A stretch of 64,000 nt of DNA from Marinifilum flexuosum (lineage in GTDB: Bacteria > Bacteroidota > Bacteroidia > Bacteroidales > Marinifilaceae): positions 62,001-126,000 of the forward strand of contig NZ_RAPQ01000010.1 of the NCBI RefSeq assembly GCF_003610555.1, given 5' to 3'. Made by a program: the position numbers and the translations under genes. The stretch's first letter is position 1. Each line of letters begins with the position of its first letter. Shown piece after piece: positions 9,020-18,098 of the stretch. The notes under the pieces were generated by a model. That model had not been told where the DNA came from. It was given only the letters and a program-made list of their open reading frames with translations, and did not search any database.

Positions 9020-10279
9020 CTACATCTCAATAGTCAATGCTTTTCTTCTTCTTAATGCTTCCAGGTAATAGTAGTCAGCATAAACCAGGGCCACATCAAT
9101 TTCATGGCGCTGTGGTTTTGCTCCTGTACTATGCAATAGGAAAGCATCGTTCACACCTTTTGCAGAATAGTTTGGTGATGCCAAAGAGTTCAAAATGGCA
9201 TCAGCAGCCTTGCAATAGCGTTCTTTCAATTCCGGTTTGGTAAGCAATGAACTAAGTTCCACCATACCTGAAGCTGCAATAGCAGCAGCCGATGCATCAC
9301 GTGGTTCACCTTTTTTACCTGTCAAATCAAAATCCCAGTAAGGAATATGATCTTCTGGTAAACCAGCAATAAATCGTTCTGACATCTTCATGGCAAAGTC
9401 TAAAAACTTAGGATCTTTGGTTTCACGATAAACCATGGTGTAACCATAAACGGCCCAAGCCTGTCCTCTTGCCCAAACACTTTCGTCAGCATAGCCTTGA
9501 GAAGTGTTTTTATTTCGAACAGCTCCCGTATTTTCATCGTACTCTACCACATGATAACAACTGTAATCATTTCTAAAATGGTGCTTCATGGTAGTCTCAG
9601 CATGCTTTACCGCAATATCTCTGTAAACAGAATTCCCAGTCTCTTTCGATGCCCAAAACAAAAGCTCCAAATTCAGCATGTTATCAATAATAGTAATGTG
9701 TTGCTTCCATTGTGGATGCAGCTCATTCGACCATGACTTAATGGTTCCTACCTTAGAATTGTACCTGGTAATTAATGAGTTTGCAGATTCTATCAATACA
9801 TCACGGTATTCTTTCTTTCCGGTCAATCGATAAGCCTGTCCGTAAGAGCAATACATCATAAAGCCAACATCGTGGTGTTCCTTGTTGTATTTATACGGTT
9901 CCAAAGGCAAAGTTCTCTTCAGAGCCTCCTCTTTCCAGTACTCATTTTTGGTTACATCGTACATCTGCCAAAGAATGCCGGGATAAAAGCCAACTGTCCA
10001 AACAAGGACTCCATTTTCAGGCATTTTCCAATGCTCTTCTCCACTCTCAATTAAGCGAGGATGTGTTTCAAAGTCGGTATGCAAAGCCACCGATTTCTTC
10101 AACTGTCCTTCGCAAAATTTCATCTCCTGCTCTATGTTCACATTAAGCTCTTCCTGGAAAATTGGCGACATTTCCTGTTTGCTGGTATCTTTTCCTTTTG
10201 AAGAAGCAGATTGCATGCAAGAGGAGTTTACCCCCACCAGTAATCCTAATGCGATAAAAAGTATAATCTTTTGCAACAT
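9020..10279 (-). CDS. GH88 unsaturated glucuronyl hydrolase, lipoprotein
   Basis: A glycoside hydrolase of family 88 that removes the 4,5-unsaturated uronic acid left at the non-reducing end of oligosaccharides by polysaccharide lyases. The released sugar rearranges to 5-keto-4-deoxyuronate. It has 419 residues, a signal with a possible lipobox (cysteine 21, VNSSC), and an alpha/alpha-barrel of the usual length. Candidate catalytic aspartates are D137 (HHDVGFM) and D199 (IIDNMLNL), matching the two conserved Asp of the family; YADESVWARGQAWAVYG is another family hallmark. It is the last gene of the SusE-like/SusC/SusD operon. Its product feeds the kduI-kduD-kdgK-eda operon further right. Whether it prefers glycosaminoglycan, ulvan or other fragments cannot be decided here. 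Confidence 0.92.
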   Translation of the reverse strand: MLQKIILFIALGLLVGVNSSCMQSASSKGKDTSKQEMSPIFQEELNVNIEQEMKFCEGQLKKSVALHTDFETHPRLIESGEEHWKMPENGVLVWTVGFYPGILWQMYDVTKNEYWKEEALKRTLPLEPYKYNKEHHDVGFMMYCSYGQAYRLTGKKEYRDVLIESANSLITRYNSKVGTIKSWSNELHPQWKQHITIIDNMLNLELLFWASKETGNSVYRDIAVKHAETTMKHHFRNDYSCYHVVEYDENTGAVRNKNTSQGYADESVWARGQAWAVYGYTMVYRETKDPKFLDFAMKMSERFIAGLPEDHIPYWDFDLTGKKGEPRDASAAAIAASGMVELSSLLTKPELKERYCKAADAILNSLASPNYSAKGVNDAFLLHSTGAKPQRHEIDVALVYADYYYLEALRRRKALTIEM

Positions 10280-10309
10280 TATTTTCTTTTAAACAGCTTG
10301 GTAAAAGAA

Positions 10310-10326
10310 CAGGGAGAAGCTCCCTG
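10310..10326 (-). promoter_or_regulatory. Intercistronic hairpin between susD and GH88
   Basis: CAGGGAG (10310-10316) and CTCCCTG (10320-10326) form a perfect 7-bp stem with a 3-nt loop. No T-run follows, so it may stabilise or process the mRNA rather than terminate it. Confidence 0.5.
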
Positions 10327-10338
10327 CTCAATTTATCT

Positions 10339-11928
10339 TTATTTCCACAATGGATTTTGTTCCATCAACTTGTTCTCGTTCATTTCCTTCAAAGGAATTG
10401 GCATTAAATAGTGCTTCTCAGCAACATTAATCGATGAACGGTACAACCACTCTCTCGAAGAAGCAACATTAGCAGCTTCCATTTCTGTTTTCAGTTCTGT
10501 CAATTTTTCAACCAACACCCCCCAACGAATTAAATCATGCTTACGAATTCCTTCAAAACAGAATTCTCTCAATCTTTCAGTCATCAACTCCTCATGGAAA
10601 TCAGCAGCAGTAGCTACCAAATCAGCTTCCACATTACCTAATCCTGCACGGTTACGAACCTGATTCATAAACGGAACAGCTTCAGCAGTTTTATCCAACT
10701 CATTCAAAGCTTCAGCTTTCATCAATAGAATATCAGAGTAACGAAGAATTGGGAAATTAATTCCAGTATAGTTCTTATCCAAATCGCCAGGTTCCAAACC
10801 ATACCAGCTGTATGATCCATCAGCATTGTCCACTTTTTGAATACGACGGAACTTACCTGGAAACCACTCGTATCTGTTTTTCTGAATCTTTACAACACCT
10901 TTCTTATCCACTTTAAAGTTGGCAACATTCCAGTCGTAACGCTCATCATTATCCTGATCGTAAGCATTAATTAAAGATAATCCTGCATAAGTAAATGCAT
11001 AAGCATATGGAGAATCTTTTTGCTGACACATGATTCCGTTTAGGTTACCATGCTTACCATCTTCACGAATACCTGCACTTCTTTGGTTCTCAAACTGAAC
11101 TTCGAAAATAACCTCGGTATCATCATTAACACCTTTAATTTCGTTCATGAAGATATCTTCATAGTTCTCAATTAAATTGTGCTCACCACTGTTAATAATT
11201 AGGTCGCAATACTCATTCACCTTGACATAAGATTCTGCTGGCATGTGCTTTAATGGCTCCCCAGCTTTTGTCATATACACTCTTGCCAACAATCCCCAAG
11301 CAGCAGTTCTGCTAACTCTTCCGTATTCAATCTCCTCAGAAGGAAGTGGCAAGTTTGGCGCAACAGCTTCCAGTTCAGTAATAATAAACTCGTAAATATC
11401 TTCAGCCGAAGTACGTGCAATATCATTGGCAGTCGCATCGCCAACAGAAGCAGTTCTCAAAGGAACTCCACCCCACCAACGAACCAAGTCGAAATAGAAG
11501 AAAGCTCTTAGGAAACGAGTTTCAGCTTCATATCTCAATTTTCTACTTTCCTCAGTAAACTCTGCATCTGGCAAGTTCTCCAACAACAAGTTGGCACTGT
11601 TGATTCCTCTGTACAAGGTTCTCCATGTGTTTTCTAAATCAACAGTAGAAGCATTGTGAATATACAAACCTACAGTCCATGAGTTATAAGAACGTGAGAA
11701 AACAGCCTCGTCTGTTCCTACCATAAATTGAATAGGCAACTGTTCTCCATAAGTGTAACGGTTTCCAACATCACTGTAAACAGCATTTAATGCTAATCTA
11801 CAATCCGCCTCATTGCGATAAAAATTATCAGGACTTATTGTTGAAAGTGGTGTCTGGTCTAACTCCGATTCACAAGAAGTAAAAAGGACAGACAGAACTG
11901 CGAATATGATTAAAAATGATCTTTGCAT
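10339..11928 (-). CDS. SusD/RagB-like glycan-binding lipoprotein
   Basis: A surface lipoprotein of 529 residues that caps the SusC transporter and binds oligosaccharides. The lipobox cysteine is residue 19 (LFTSC), followed by the typical start LDQTPLSTISPDNFYRNEADC. The TPR-rich RagB/SusD fold shows in the ALNAVYSD, AETRFLRAFFYFDLVRWWGGVPL and FPILRYSDILLMKAEALNEL motifs and in the C-terminal RLREFCFEGIRKHDLIRWG segment. It lies directly downstream of its SusC partner, separated by a spacer that carries a 12-bp hairpin, and upstream of the GH88 gene in the same operon. Confidence 0.95.
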   Translation of the reverse strand: MQRSFLIIFAVLSVLFTSCESELDQTPLSTISPDNFYRNEADCRLALNAVYSDVGNRYTYGEQLPIQFMVGTDEAVFSRSYNSWTVGLYIHNASTVDLENTWRTLYRGINSANLLLENLPDAEFTEESRKLRYEAETRFLRAFFYFDLVRWWGGVPLRTASVGDATANDIARTSAEDIYEFIITELEAVAPNLPLPSEEIEYGRVSRTAAWGLLARVYMTKAGEPLKHMPAESYVKVNEYCDLIINSGEHNLIENYEDIFMNEIKGVNDDTEVIFEVQFENQRSAGIREDGKHGNLNGIMCQQKDSPYAYAFTYAGLSLINAYDQDNDERYDWNVANFKVDKKGVVKIQKNRYEWFPGKFRRIQKVDNADGSYSWYGLEPGDLDKNYTGINFPILRYSDILLMKAEALNELDKTAEAVPFMNQVRNRAGLGNVEADLVATAADFHEELMTERLREFCFEGIRKHDLIRWGVLVEKLTELKTEMEAANVASSREWLYRSSINVAEKHYLMPIPLKEMNENKLMEQNPLWK

Positions 11929-11947
11929 TTGTTAATTTTTTTAAAAT

Positions 11948-11981
11948 GCCATTTCAAAGAATGATTCTGCTTTGAAATGGC
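11948..11981 (-). promoter_or_regulatory. Intercistronic hairpin between susC and susD
   Basis: GCCATTTCAAAG (11948-11959) pairs perfectly with CTTTGAAATGGC (11970-11981) around a 10-nt loop in the 70-nt spacer. It could set the SusC to SusD expression ratio by mRNA stability or partial termination. Confidence 0.55.
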
Positions 11982-11998
11982 AGTTCATAAGCTTTTAA

Positions 11999-14900
11999 TT
12001 AAAAAGTTAAGTCAACACCAAAAGTTACTGTTGAACTTACAGGATAAGCAGAGTAGTCCAGACCTGGAGTTAAAGCACCATACTTACCTACTGATACCTC
12101 AGGATCATAACCAGAATAGTTGGTTAAAGTCCATAAGTTTTGAGCAGAAGCATATACTCTTGCTTTCGAGAAACAAGTTTTCTTCAATAGTTTCTTGCTA
12201 AAGTTGTATCCCAAAGAAACAGTCTTCAATTTCAGGTAAGAGCCATCTTCCACTACTCTATCAGAAACTTTATTTCCTTCCGGAGCATAACCTAACACAG
12301 CCTTCTCACCACGAATAATGTGAATATCATTTGTTGGGTTTGTAGGAGTGTAACGATCCGCTACAGAAGCATAAAAGTTGTGATTCTCTTTAATAGAAGG
12401 ACTTTCAAATACAATTCTGTTGGCATTTAAAATATCATTACCATAAGACCATTGGAACAAGAATGAGAAATCCCAGTTCTTATATTTGAAAGAGTTATTG
12501 ATACCACCGAAATGCTTAGGTTCCGGATTACCAATTACAGTTCTATCGCGCTCATCAATGGTGTTATCGTTATTCAAATCCTTGTATTTCACAGAACCTG
12601 GAACAACCGCTCCACCGTTATCTGTAATATTTTCTTTTAATACATATCCTTCACCATTCACATAGTTGAAATCATCAACCTGATACAATCCATCAGACAA
12701 CAAACCGTAAATCTGCCCCACAGGGCTACCAACTTCAGTGATATACTGATATTCTGTATACTTGTAGTTCCACTCAGGATTTGTCAACATGAAAGACTCT
12801 CCATCATTCAACTTAACTGTTTTGTTTCGGTTGAAAGAGATATTAAAGTTGGTTGTCCATTTGAAATCCTCGGTATCGATGTTTCTTGAGGTAATGGCAA
12901 CTTCCAGACCTTTATTTTCAATCTCTCCGATGTTGGAAACAACACTTTTGAATGATGTTGAAGGAGCCATTGAACGCATTAATAATAGATCTACAGTATT
13001 CTTTTTGTACACATCAACATTCACATTTAATCTGTTGTCGAAGAATCCCATATCCAAACCTGCATTGTACTGGTAAGTAGTTTCCCACTTCAGGTTCTTG
13101 TCAGCAAGATTGGTCATGTAAATCCCTTTTGAATACTGACCTGCGAAGTTGTAACCATTATCAGTATCCGCATTCATCTGGCTGTGTGCTGAATAAGTTG
13201 GGATTCTGTTGTTACCCGTAGCACCCCAACCAGCTCTAAATTTCAAATTCGAGAACAGGTTCAAGTCTTTAACAAACGACTCTTCAATCATTCTCCAACC
13301 AAATGAGAATGATGGGAAGTATCCCCACTTGTTCTTTCCTAAAAACTTCGAAGATCCATCCATACGGAATGAAGCAGTCAACAAGTATTTTTCACGGAAC
13401 GAGTAATCAACACGTGAGAAATATGACAATAAAGTTGACTTCTCAGCATATGATTCAGGAACGATTGGTTCTTCACCCAATCCAATATTATCAACACCCA
13501 GGTTATCCAAAGGCATGTGAGTATTCTTTGCTCTAAACCAATCACTGTCTCTTGAACTGAACTCATATCCTAACATTCCAGTGAATTTGTGATCCTGAAT
13601 TTTAGTCTTATAAGTCAATACATTCGAAGTAGAAAGAGTGTAGTATCTTCTGTCAGTAAGCGTAGCATTGATACCATTGGCTCCTTTGTATCCTTCCAGG
13701 GTTTCTTGTCCATAGAACAATTCCTGACGACGGTTGTCAGATACATATCCCCCTGTAAGCTTTAAGTTCAAACCTTTTGCCAACGTAAAATCAGCATAAG
13801 CATTTGCACGGAAAACATTCCAGTCAGTCTGACGATCGGTATTTTTCAATGTCTTAACAGGATTGAAACGCATGTTATTTGGATCTTCCAAATCGATACC
13901 ATTCTGCAAGCCATCATCGTTTACAGGCTCTACCGGACGGAAAGTAATCGCATCAGCCAAAATACTTACTCTGTTGTTACCAGCAACTTTATCACCAGTT
14001 TGCTTCATTACAGAATAGTTCATATTCACACCTACCTTAATCTTGTCAGTTAAGTTGTGATCTAATTTTAATCTTCCGTTGTATTTTTCGTAGCCAGTTT
14101 CAATCATGGTTCCCTGCTGGTTAAGGAAATCAAAAGAAACGTAGTGCTTTGTTTTGCTGTTACCACCACTCATTGATACATTGAGGTTCTTCATGATTGC
14201 TTCACGGAAAATTTCATCCTGCCAGTTGGTTCCTTTTTTATTTCGATACAATTCAGGATCTACCCAATGTTCTTTAAATTTATCAATAGACTCACCACCT
14301 TTGGCATTAGCAACTTCCTGCTGAAGAACAACAAAGTCATAAGGGTTCATCACATCCAAACGTTTCTGAATCCACTGTACACCTACAGATGAATTAACAC
14401 TTACTTTTGAAGGGCCTGACTTACCACCTTTTGTTGTAATGATGATTACACCATTGGCACCACGAGAACCATAGATAGCTGAAGCAGAAGCATCTTTCAA
14501 TACATCATAGCTTTCAATATCGCGAGTTGAAATCATACCTGGATCAAAACTCTCCATAGGAATTCCATCAACCACATACAATGGTGAATTATCTCCTGTT
14601 ACCGAGTTAGCACCACGAATAACAATCTGCATTCCCGAACCTGGCTGACCATCGGTACTGGTAACCTGTACCCCTGCCATACGACCTGACAATGCCTGGT
14701 CGAAATTCGCTACAGGAGCTTTTGCCAGTTCATCAGGACGAACCGATACGATTGATCCGGTAACATCCTTTACACTCTTGGTTCCATATCCAACAACTAC
14801 TACTTGTTCCAATTGCTGAACATCAGAAGCCATTTCAATTTTAAAATCCGTTTGATTTCCAACAGTAATTTCCTGAGTTGCAAAACCAATAAAAGAAACA

Positions 14901-15142
14901 ACAATGGTTGCATTCTTACCAACAGACATTTGAAATTTCCCATCAATTGATGTTACTGTACCATTGGCAGTTCCCTTTTCCAGAACACTAACACCTGGTA
15001 GTTCCAGTCCAGTATCGTCAAGTACAATCCCACTAATTTTTTTCCCTTGCGCATAAGACAGGGAGCTTGTAAATGTTAGCACCAATACCAACAAGCATTG
15101 TACTACATTTCTCATTCTATTTCTTGAATTAATGAAGTTCAT
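11999..15142 (-). CDS. SusC/RagA family TonB-linked glycan importer
   Basis: A 1047-residue outer-membrane transporter that imports oligosaccharides with TonB energy. It has a signal peptide (about 1-32, ending SYAQ), a carboxypeptidase-regulatory-like domain (about 33-110, GIVLDDTGLELPGVSVLEKG), the linker QLEQVVVVGYGTKSVKDVTGS, and a plug with the SusC signature SVTGDNSPLYVVDGIPM and DASASAIYGSRGANGVIIITTK. A long barrel ends in VTFGVDLTF. Length and order are normal for the family. It is preceded in the operon by two surface-protein genes and followed by its SusD partner. Confidence 0.96.
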   Translation of the reverse strand: MNFINSRNRMRNVVQCLLVLVLTFTSSLSYAQGKKISGIVLDDTGLELPGVSVLEKGTANGTVTSIDGKFQMSVGKNATIVVSFIGFATQEITVGNQTDFKIEMASDVQQLEQVVVVGYGTKSVKDVTGSIVSVRPDELAKAPVANFDQALSGRMAGVQVTSTDGQPGSGMQIVIRGANSVTGDNSPLYVVDGIPMESFDPGMISTRDIESYDVLKDASASAIYGSRGANGVIIITTKGGKSGPSKVSVNSSVGVQWIQKRLDVMNPYDFVVLQQEVANAKGGESIDKFKEHWVDPELYRNKKGTNWQDEIFREAIMKNLNVSMSGGNSKTKHYVSFDFLNQQGTMIETGYEKYNGRLKLDHNLTDKIKVGVNMNYSVMKQTGDKVAGNNRVSILADAITFRPVEPVNDDGLQNGIDLEDPNNMRFNPVKTLKNTDRQTDWNVFRANAYADFTLAKGLNLKLTGGYVSDNRRQELFYGQETLEGYKGANGINATLTDRRYYTLSTSNVLTYKTKIQDHKFTGMLGYEFSSRDSDWFRAKNTHMPLDNLGVDNIGLGEEPIVPESYAEKSTLLSYFSRVDYSFREKYLLTASFRMDGSSKFLGKNKWGYFPSFSFGWRMIEESFVKDLNLFSNLKFRAGWGATGNNRIPTYSAHSQMNADTDNGYNFAGQYSKGIYMTNLADKNLKWETTYQYNAGLDMGFFDNRLNVNVDVYKKNTVDLLLMRSMAPSTSFKSVVSNIGEIENKGLEVAITSRNIDTEDFKWTTNFNISFNRNKTVKLNDGESFMLTNPEWNYKYTEYQYITEVGSPVGQIYGLLSDGLYQVDDFNYVNGEGYVLKENITDNGGAVVPGSVKYKDLNNDNTIDERDRTVIGNPEPKHFGGINNSFKYKNWDFSFLFQWSYGNDILNANRIVFESPSIKENHNFYASVADRYTPTNPTNDIHIIRGEKAVLGYAPEGNKVSDRVVEDGSYLKLKTVSLGYNFSKKLLKKTCFSKARVYASAQNLWTLTNYSGYDPEVSVGKYGALTPGLDYSAYPVSSTVTFGVDLTF

Positions 15143-15175
15143 TTCTACAAATTAAGATTCTTCAATCAGCTAAAT

Positions 15176-15847
15176 CTACTTGCGAATAGCTGTAACTTTA
15201 ACATTCGACAAGAATGTTGTTCTTGTCATATTCTTCACGGATTTGCCACTATGAATGGAACGAAAAGCAATAACAACACTTTTCCCCATGTATTTTTTCA
15301 GACTAATCTTTCTTTCCACAGCCTGGTTTTGTTTGTGAATACTCTCCATCCACAACTCATCCCACTGTGCAGCTTCAACATCTCCGTTGTAGTTGTCCGA
15401 AATCAATACTTTCAGTTCATTGGCACTGTCAGTTCCATACTTAGAATAAGCCTCTATCACCAAATCTGCTTTTTTGCAATCGGCAAGCTCAATCTCCTCA
15501 GACACCAACCAGTCATCATTTACCGATCGGTTTGGAACCATAATTACACCACGCTTTGAGTTTCCATCTTTACCGTTCACACTCCAGTTTCCCCATCCAC
15601 TTGTCCACTTTTTATTATCGGACTGAACAGGTTCTCCTTTTACACTAATGGCTGTAAAATTACCAGTTTGGTGTTCACCCTCTACTGCTTTTAATTCTTG
15701 CCAGCCATCCTCAAAGATGCTTACTTTTCCCTTTTTCTTATTCTTTGGTGCTTTATCTCCTGCCATGGCAGTCGCTCCAAAGAATAGAAGAGATACCAGC
15801 ATTACTGCTGATACCTTTCTTGTGATATTTTTATATGCTATGTTCAC
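15176..15847 (-). CDS. Small secreted protein with DUF5017/choice-of-anchor-like domain
   Basis: A 223-residue exported protein with a signal peptide (about 1-29, ending ATAMA). The start codon is GTG, 11 nt after the preceding gene's stop; the next in-frame ATG lies inside the hydrophobic core, so GTG is preferred. The mature domain closely matches the C-terminal domain of the preceding gene: VSIFEDGWQELK against VVFEDGWDDVS, KKWTSGWGNWSV against NKWTYGWGNWTV, NRSVNDDWLVSEEIELADC against KKSENDDWLLAENVDLSNC. Both resemble beta-sandwich, carbohydrate-binding-type domains (DUF5017 or choice-of-anchor J). It sits between the SusE-like and SusC genes, so it is probably an accessory glycan-binding protein. 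It has no lipobox, so it may be periplasmic or released. Confidence 0.75.
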   Translation of the reverse strand: MNIAYKNITRKVSAVMLVSLLFFGATAMAGDKAPKNKKKGKVSIFEDGWQELKAVEGEHQTGNFTAISVKGEPVQSDNKKWTSGWGNWSVNGKDGNSKRGVIMVPNRSVNDDWLVSEEIELADCKKADLVIEAYSKYGTDSANELKVLISDNYNGDVEAAQWDELWMESIHKQNQAVERKISLKKYMGKSVVIAFRSIHSGKSVKNMTRTTFLSNVKVTAIRK

Positions 15848-15858
15848 GTCAATCTGAA

Positions 15859-17685
15859 TTATTTGCGCAATGCTTTTACTTCGAAATTATATATGCAATG
15901 ATTACGAGTTGCACTATCAATATTGATTCCTGAAGAAGCAAGAGTCTCATGATGTAAAGCAATGGTTACTACTTTACCATCGAATTGACTTAAATCAACA
16001 ATTCTTTCCTGACAGTTTCCATTTGCTAAACCATCATAACTAACTTCTACCCAAGTAGCAGTAGTAACATCACCTGTAAAATCTTCAGACACCTTCAATT
16101 TTAAAGTCTGTCCATCTAATCCATACTTGTAATAACCAGCAAATGTTAGTTCTGAATTAAGACAATTACTTAAATCCACATTCTCAGCTAGCAACCAATC
16201 ATCATTTTCTGATTTCTTAGGGATAATAATTGCTCCTCTCGAACCAATTACTTGATCAAGATCTAAAACAGTCCAATTACCCCATCCATAAGTCCACTTA
16301 TTATTACTAGCCTGAACAGGATCTCCTACAATTGAAACGGTAGTCATATTTCCTAATCCTTTTTCACCAACCTTAGGAGAAACATCATCCCAACCATCTT
16401 CAAATACAACCTCAAAAGTTGGCACCTGAATGGTTACAGTAATTACATCAGTAAAAGTAACCTCACCTTTAATGTTCGTAGCTTTCACAGATAATGTATA
16501 CTCTCCAACTGCAAGACTGTTTCCTTCAGCAAGGCTAATCACACCAGTGTTCTGATCAATTGAAAATGCTCCTTTATCATCAACAAGTGCATAAGTAATA
16601 GGTGTTGTCCCTACCACTGTTGGCTGTACTGACTGGAATGCGAAAGATTCGTTAACCACATATGCTGACTTTGAATATTGTAGGTCAGAAGGCAATACTG
16701 CTTTGATTTCCACAATCTGGAAAGAAGCTGCATTTGCAAACTCTGCACTTCCGTGAGCATTAGTAGCCACTACAGTAAGATTGTAGGTATTAATATCCAA
16801 TGGATGATTTTCAGGCAATGAAATTACTCCTGTATTTTCATCAATAGTAAATGTTCCAAAATCATCTTTCAAAGAGAAGGTAAACGGACCTGTTCCCTCG
16901 ACAGTAGGTTGAGCACTTTGCTTTGCCTGCAATTGCTGAACATCCAAATACTCTTGAGGTGAGTAAACCAAATTGTATGCTTTGGTTTCAACTTTCACCA
17001 TAACAACTTCTTTAAACTTAGCTTCACCTGCAGCATTTGACACATTCACCGACAGCTTATAGTTTCCAGCTTCAATATCTGAATCCAAAGCCAATGAAAT
17101 CTCACCGGTTTCAGCATTAATAGCAAAATCACTTTCTCCTTCTAATGAAAAAGTAGCAGGTTGACTTCCTTTAAATAAAGGCTTGCTTGTTTTCTGACCT
17201 TCAGCTCCACGAACAATGGTTTGCACATATGGTGCATATTGTAATCCCTCAATTGCACTTGGAAGAATTCTGAACTCAACAGCTTCAGGAAAAACTTTCT
17301 CACCAACTTTGTTGCTTACCTTCACATTCAATTTGTATAAACCAGCTACCAACTCGTTGTCCATAGCTAAGCTAATTACCCCAGTTGAATCCTTAATGGT
17401 AAATACATCCTCCACATAAATACCACCATCTTCGGCAGTACCTTCCACAATTTCAAAAATTGGTTGAGAATCTGAAAAAACTACAGGTTGTGCAGTTTCC
17501 ATTGCCTTTCCTTCATATACTTCGGTAACTGAAGCATAACGTAAACCACTTGGAGCCAAAACGTCTTCTGCAGATTCACTGTCATCATCGCAAGAATATG
17601 CAATTACTGAAAGCAAGGCCAATGCCACTGCCAACCATTTGGATCCAAAACGCCATTTGTTTTTACAATCGTTTGAATAATTCAT
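15859..17685 (-). CDS. SusE/F-like surface glycan-binding lipoprotein, cadherin-like repeats
   Basis: A 608-residue lipoprotein (lipobox cysteine 32, IAYSCDDD) and the first gene of the operon. Four repeats of about 90-95 residues span about 40-425. Each has a pattern of the type GPFTFSL..FTIDENTGVISL followed by GxYxLxVxATNxxG, as in cadherin-like or Ig-like domains. Residues about 430-608 form a DUF5017-like sandwich homologous to the whole next gene product. The layout suits an extended stalk that presents a terminal glycan-binding domain on the cell surface, in the position SusE or surface glycan-binding proteins usually occupy. Binding itself is inference. The ATG at 17685 is followed by a normal signal sequence with a long polar N-region. 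Confidence 0.82.
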   Translation of the reverse strand: MNYSNDCKNKWRFGSKWLAVALALLSVIAYSCDDDSESAEDVLAPSGLRYASVTEVYEGKAMETAQPVVFSDSQPIFEIVEGTAEDGGIYVEDVFTIKDSTGVISLAMDNELVAGLYKLNVKVSNKVGEKVFPEAVEFRILPSAIEGLQYAPYVQTIVRGAEGQKTSKPLFKGSQPATFSLEGESDFAINAETGEISLALDSDIEAGNYKLSVNVSNAAGEAKFKEVVMVKVETKAYNLVYSPQEYLDVQQLQAKQSAQPTVEGTGPFTFSLKDDFGTFTIDENTGVISLPENHPLDINTYNLTVVATNAHGSAEFANAASFQIVEIKAVLPSDLQYSKSAYVVNESFAFQSVQPTVVGTTPITYALVDDKGAFSIDQNTGVISLAEGNSLAVGEYTLSVKATNIKGEVTFTDVITVTIQVPTFEVVFEDGWDDVSPKVGEKGLGNMTTVSIVGDPVQASNNKWTYGWGNWTVLDLDQVIGSRGAIIIPKKSENDDWLLAENVDLSNCLNSELTFAGYYKYGLDGQTLKLKVSEDFTGDVTTATWVEVSYDGLANGNCQERIVDLSQFDGKVVTIALHHETLASSGINIDSATRNHCIYNFEVKALRK

Positions 17686-17734
17686 TGAATTAACGTTTTG
17701 ATATTAGATTAGTATTAGATTTTCAACATCGTTC

Positions 17735-17815
17735 CGAAAACGACTGCGTAAATGTATCTTTGCTGGTAAAGGACAATGTGACATTTTTATTCAAAACATG
17801 TCCAATATCATTCAA
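17735..17815 (-). promoter_or_regulatory. PUL promoter/operator element, copy A
   Basis: Two half-sites ATTCAA (17789-17794 and 17810-17815, plus-strand spelling) lie exactly 21 bp apart, two helical turns. About 32 bp from them, towards the gene, is TAAATGTA (17749-17756), which reads TACATTTA on the minus strand, close to the -7 consensus. The whole arrangement, including spacing, recurs at 22910-22989 before the other SusC operon. AraC-type output domains of HTCS regulators bind direct repeats, so this is the likely binding site of the HTCS encoded at 23465-27496. Confidence 0.6.
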
Positions 17816-17885
17816 CTACCACCTTTCAAGTACGATAATCCAACTAACCACACGTTTTTCACCCATATATGAATAATTTTGGATG

Positions 17886-17915
17886 CAAAAATATCAAAGT
17901 TAAAATCTTCTCAAA
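17886..17915 (-). promoter_or_regulatory. Alternative upstream promoter for the SusE-like operon
   Basis: On the minus strand TATTTTTG (17893-17886) fits TAnnTTTG and a TTTG (17915-17912) lies 18 nt upstream. It could give a longer leader or basal transcription. It matches the consensus better than the conserved element, but it is not shared with the other operon. Confidence 0.35.
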
Positions 17916-18024
17916 CTTTTTATAGACAGAGCACTATAAAAAAGAATCATTACAAGCAGGAAGGAAATGCTCTAAGCAGTTGGTTTCACCTGTTGCACGA
18001 AACCATAATCAGGAAACAAAAGAA

Positions 18025-18092
18025 TCCCATCTCCAAACTGTATTGGAAATGGGAATAGAAAATAAAAAGTCGGCACTTAGCGCACCGACTTT
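18025..18092 (-). terminator. Terminator after the second SusC/SusD operon
   Basis: On the minus strand AAAGTCGG (18092-18085) pairs with CCGACTTT (18073-18066), followed by T-rich sequence. A second stem (CCCAT.TCCAA with TTGGA.ATGGG, about 18028-18053) lies just beyond. Position right after the SusD stop supports termination. Confidence 0.8.
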
Positions 18093-18098
18093 CTTATA

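Noticed and set aside
17755-17762. TATCTTTG as a plus-strand promoter
   Set aside because: It fits TAnnTTTG but points away from the operon, with no plus-strand gene downstream; the conserved minus-strand box overlaps it.
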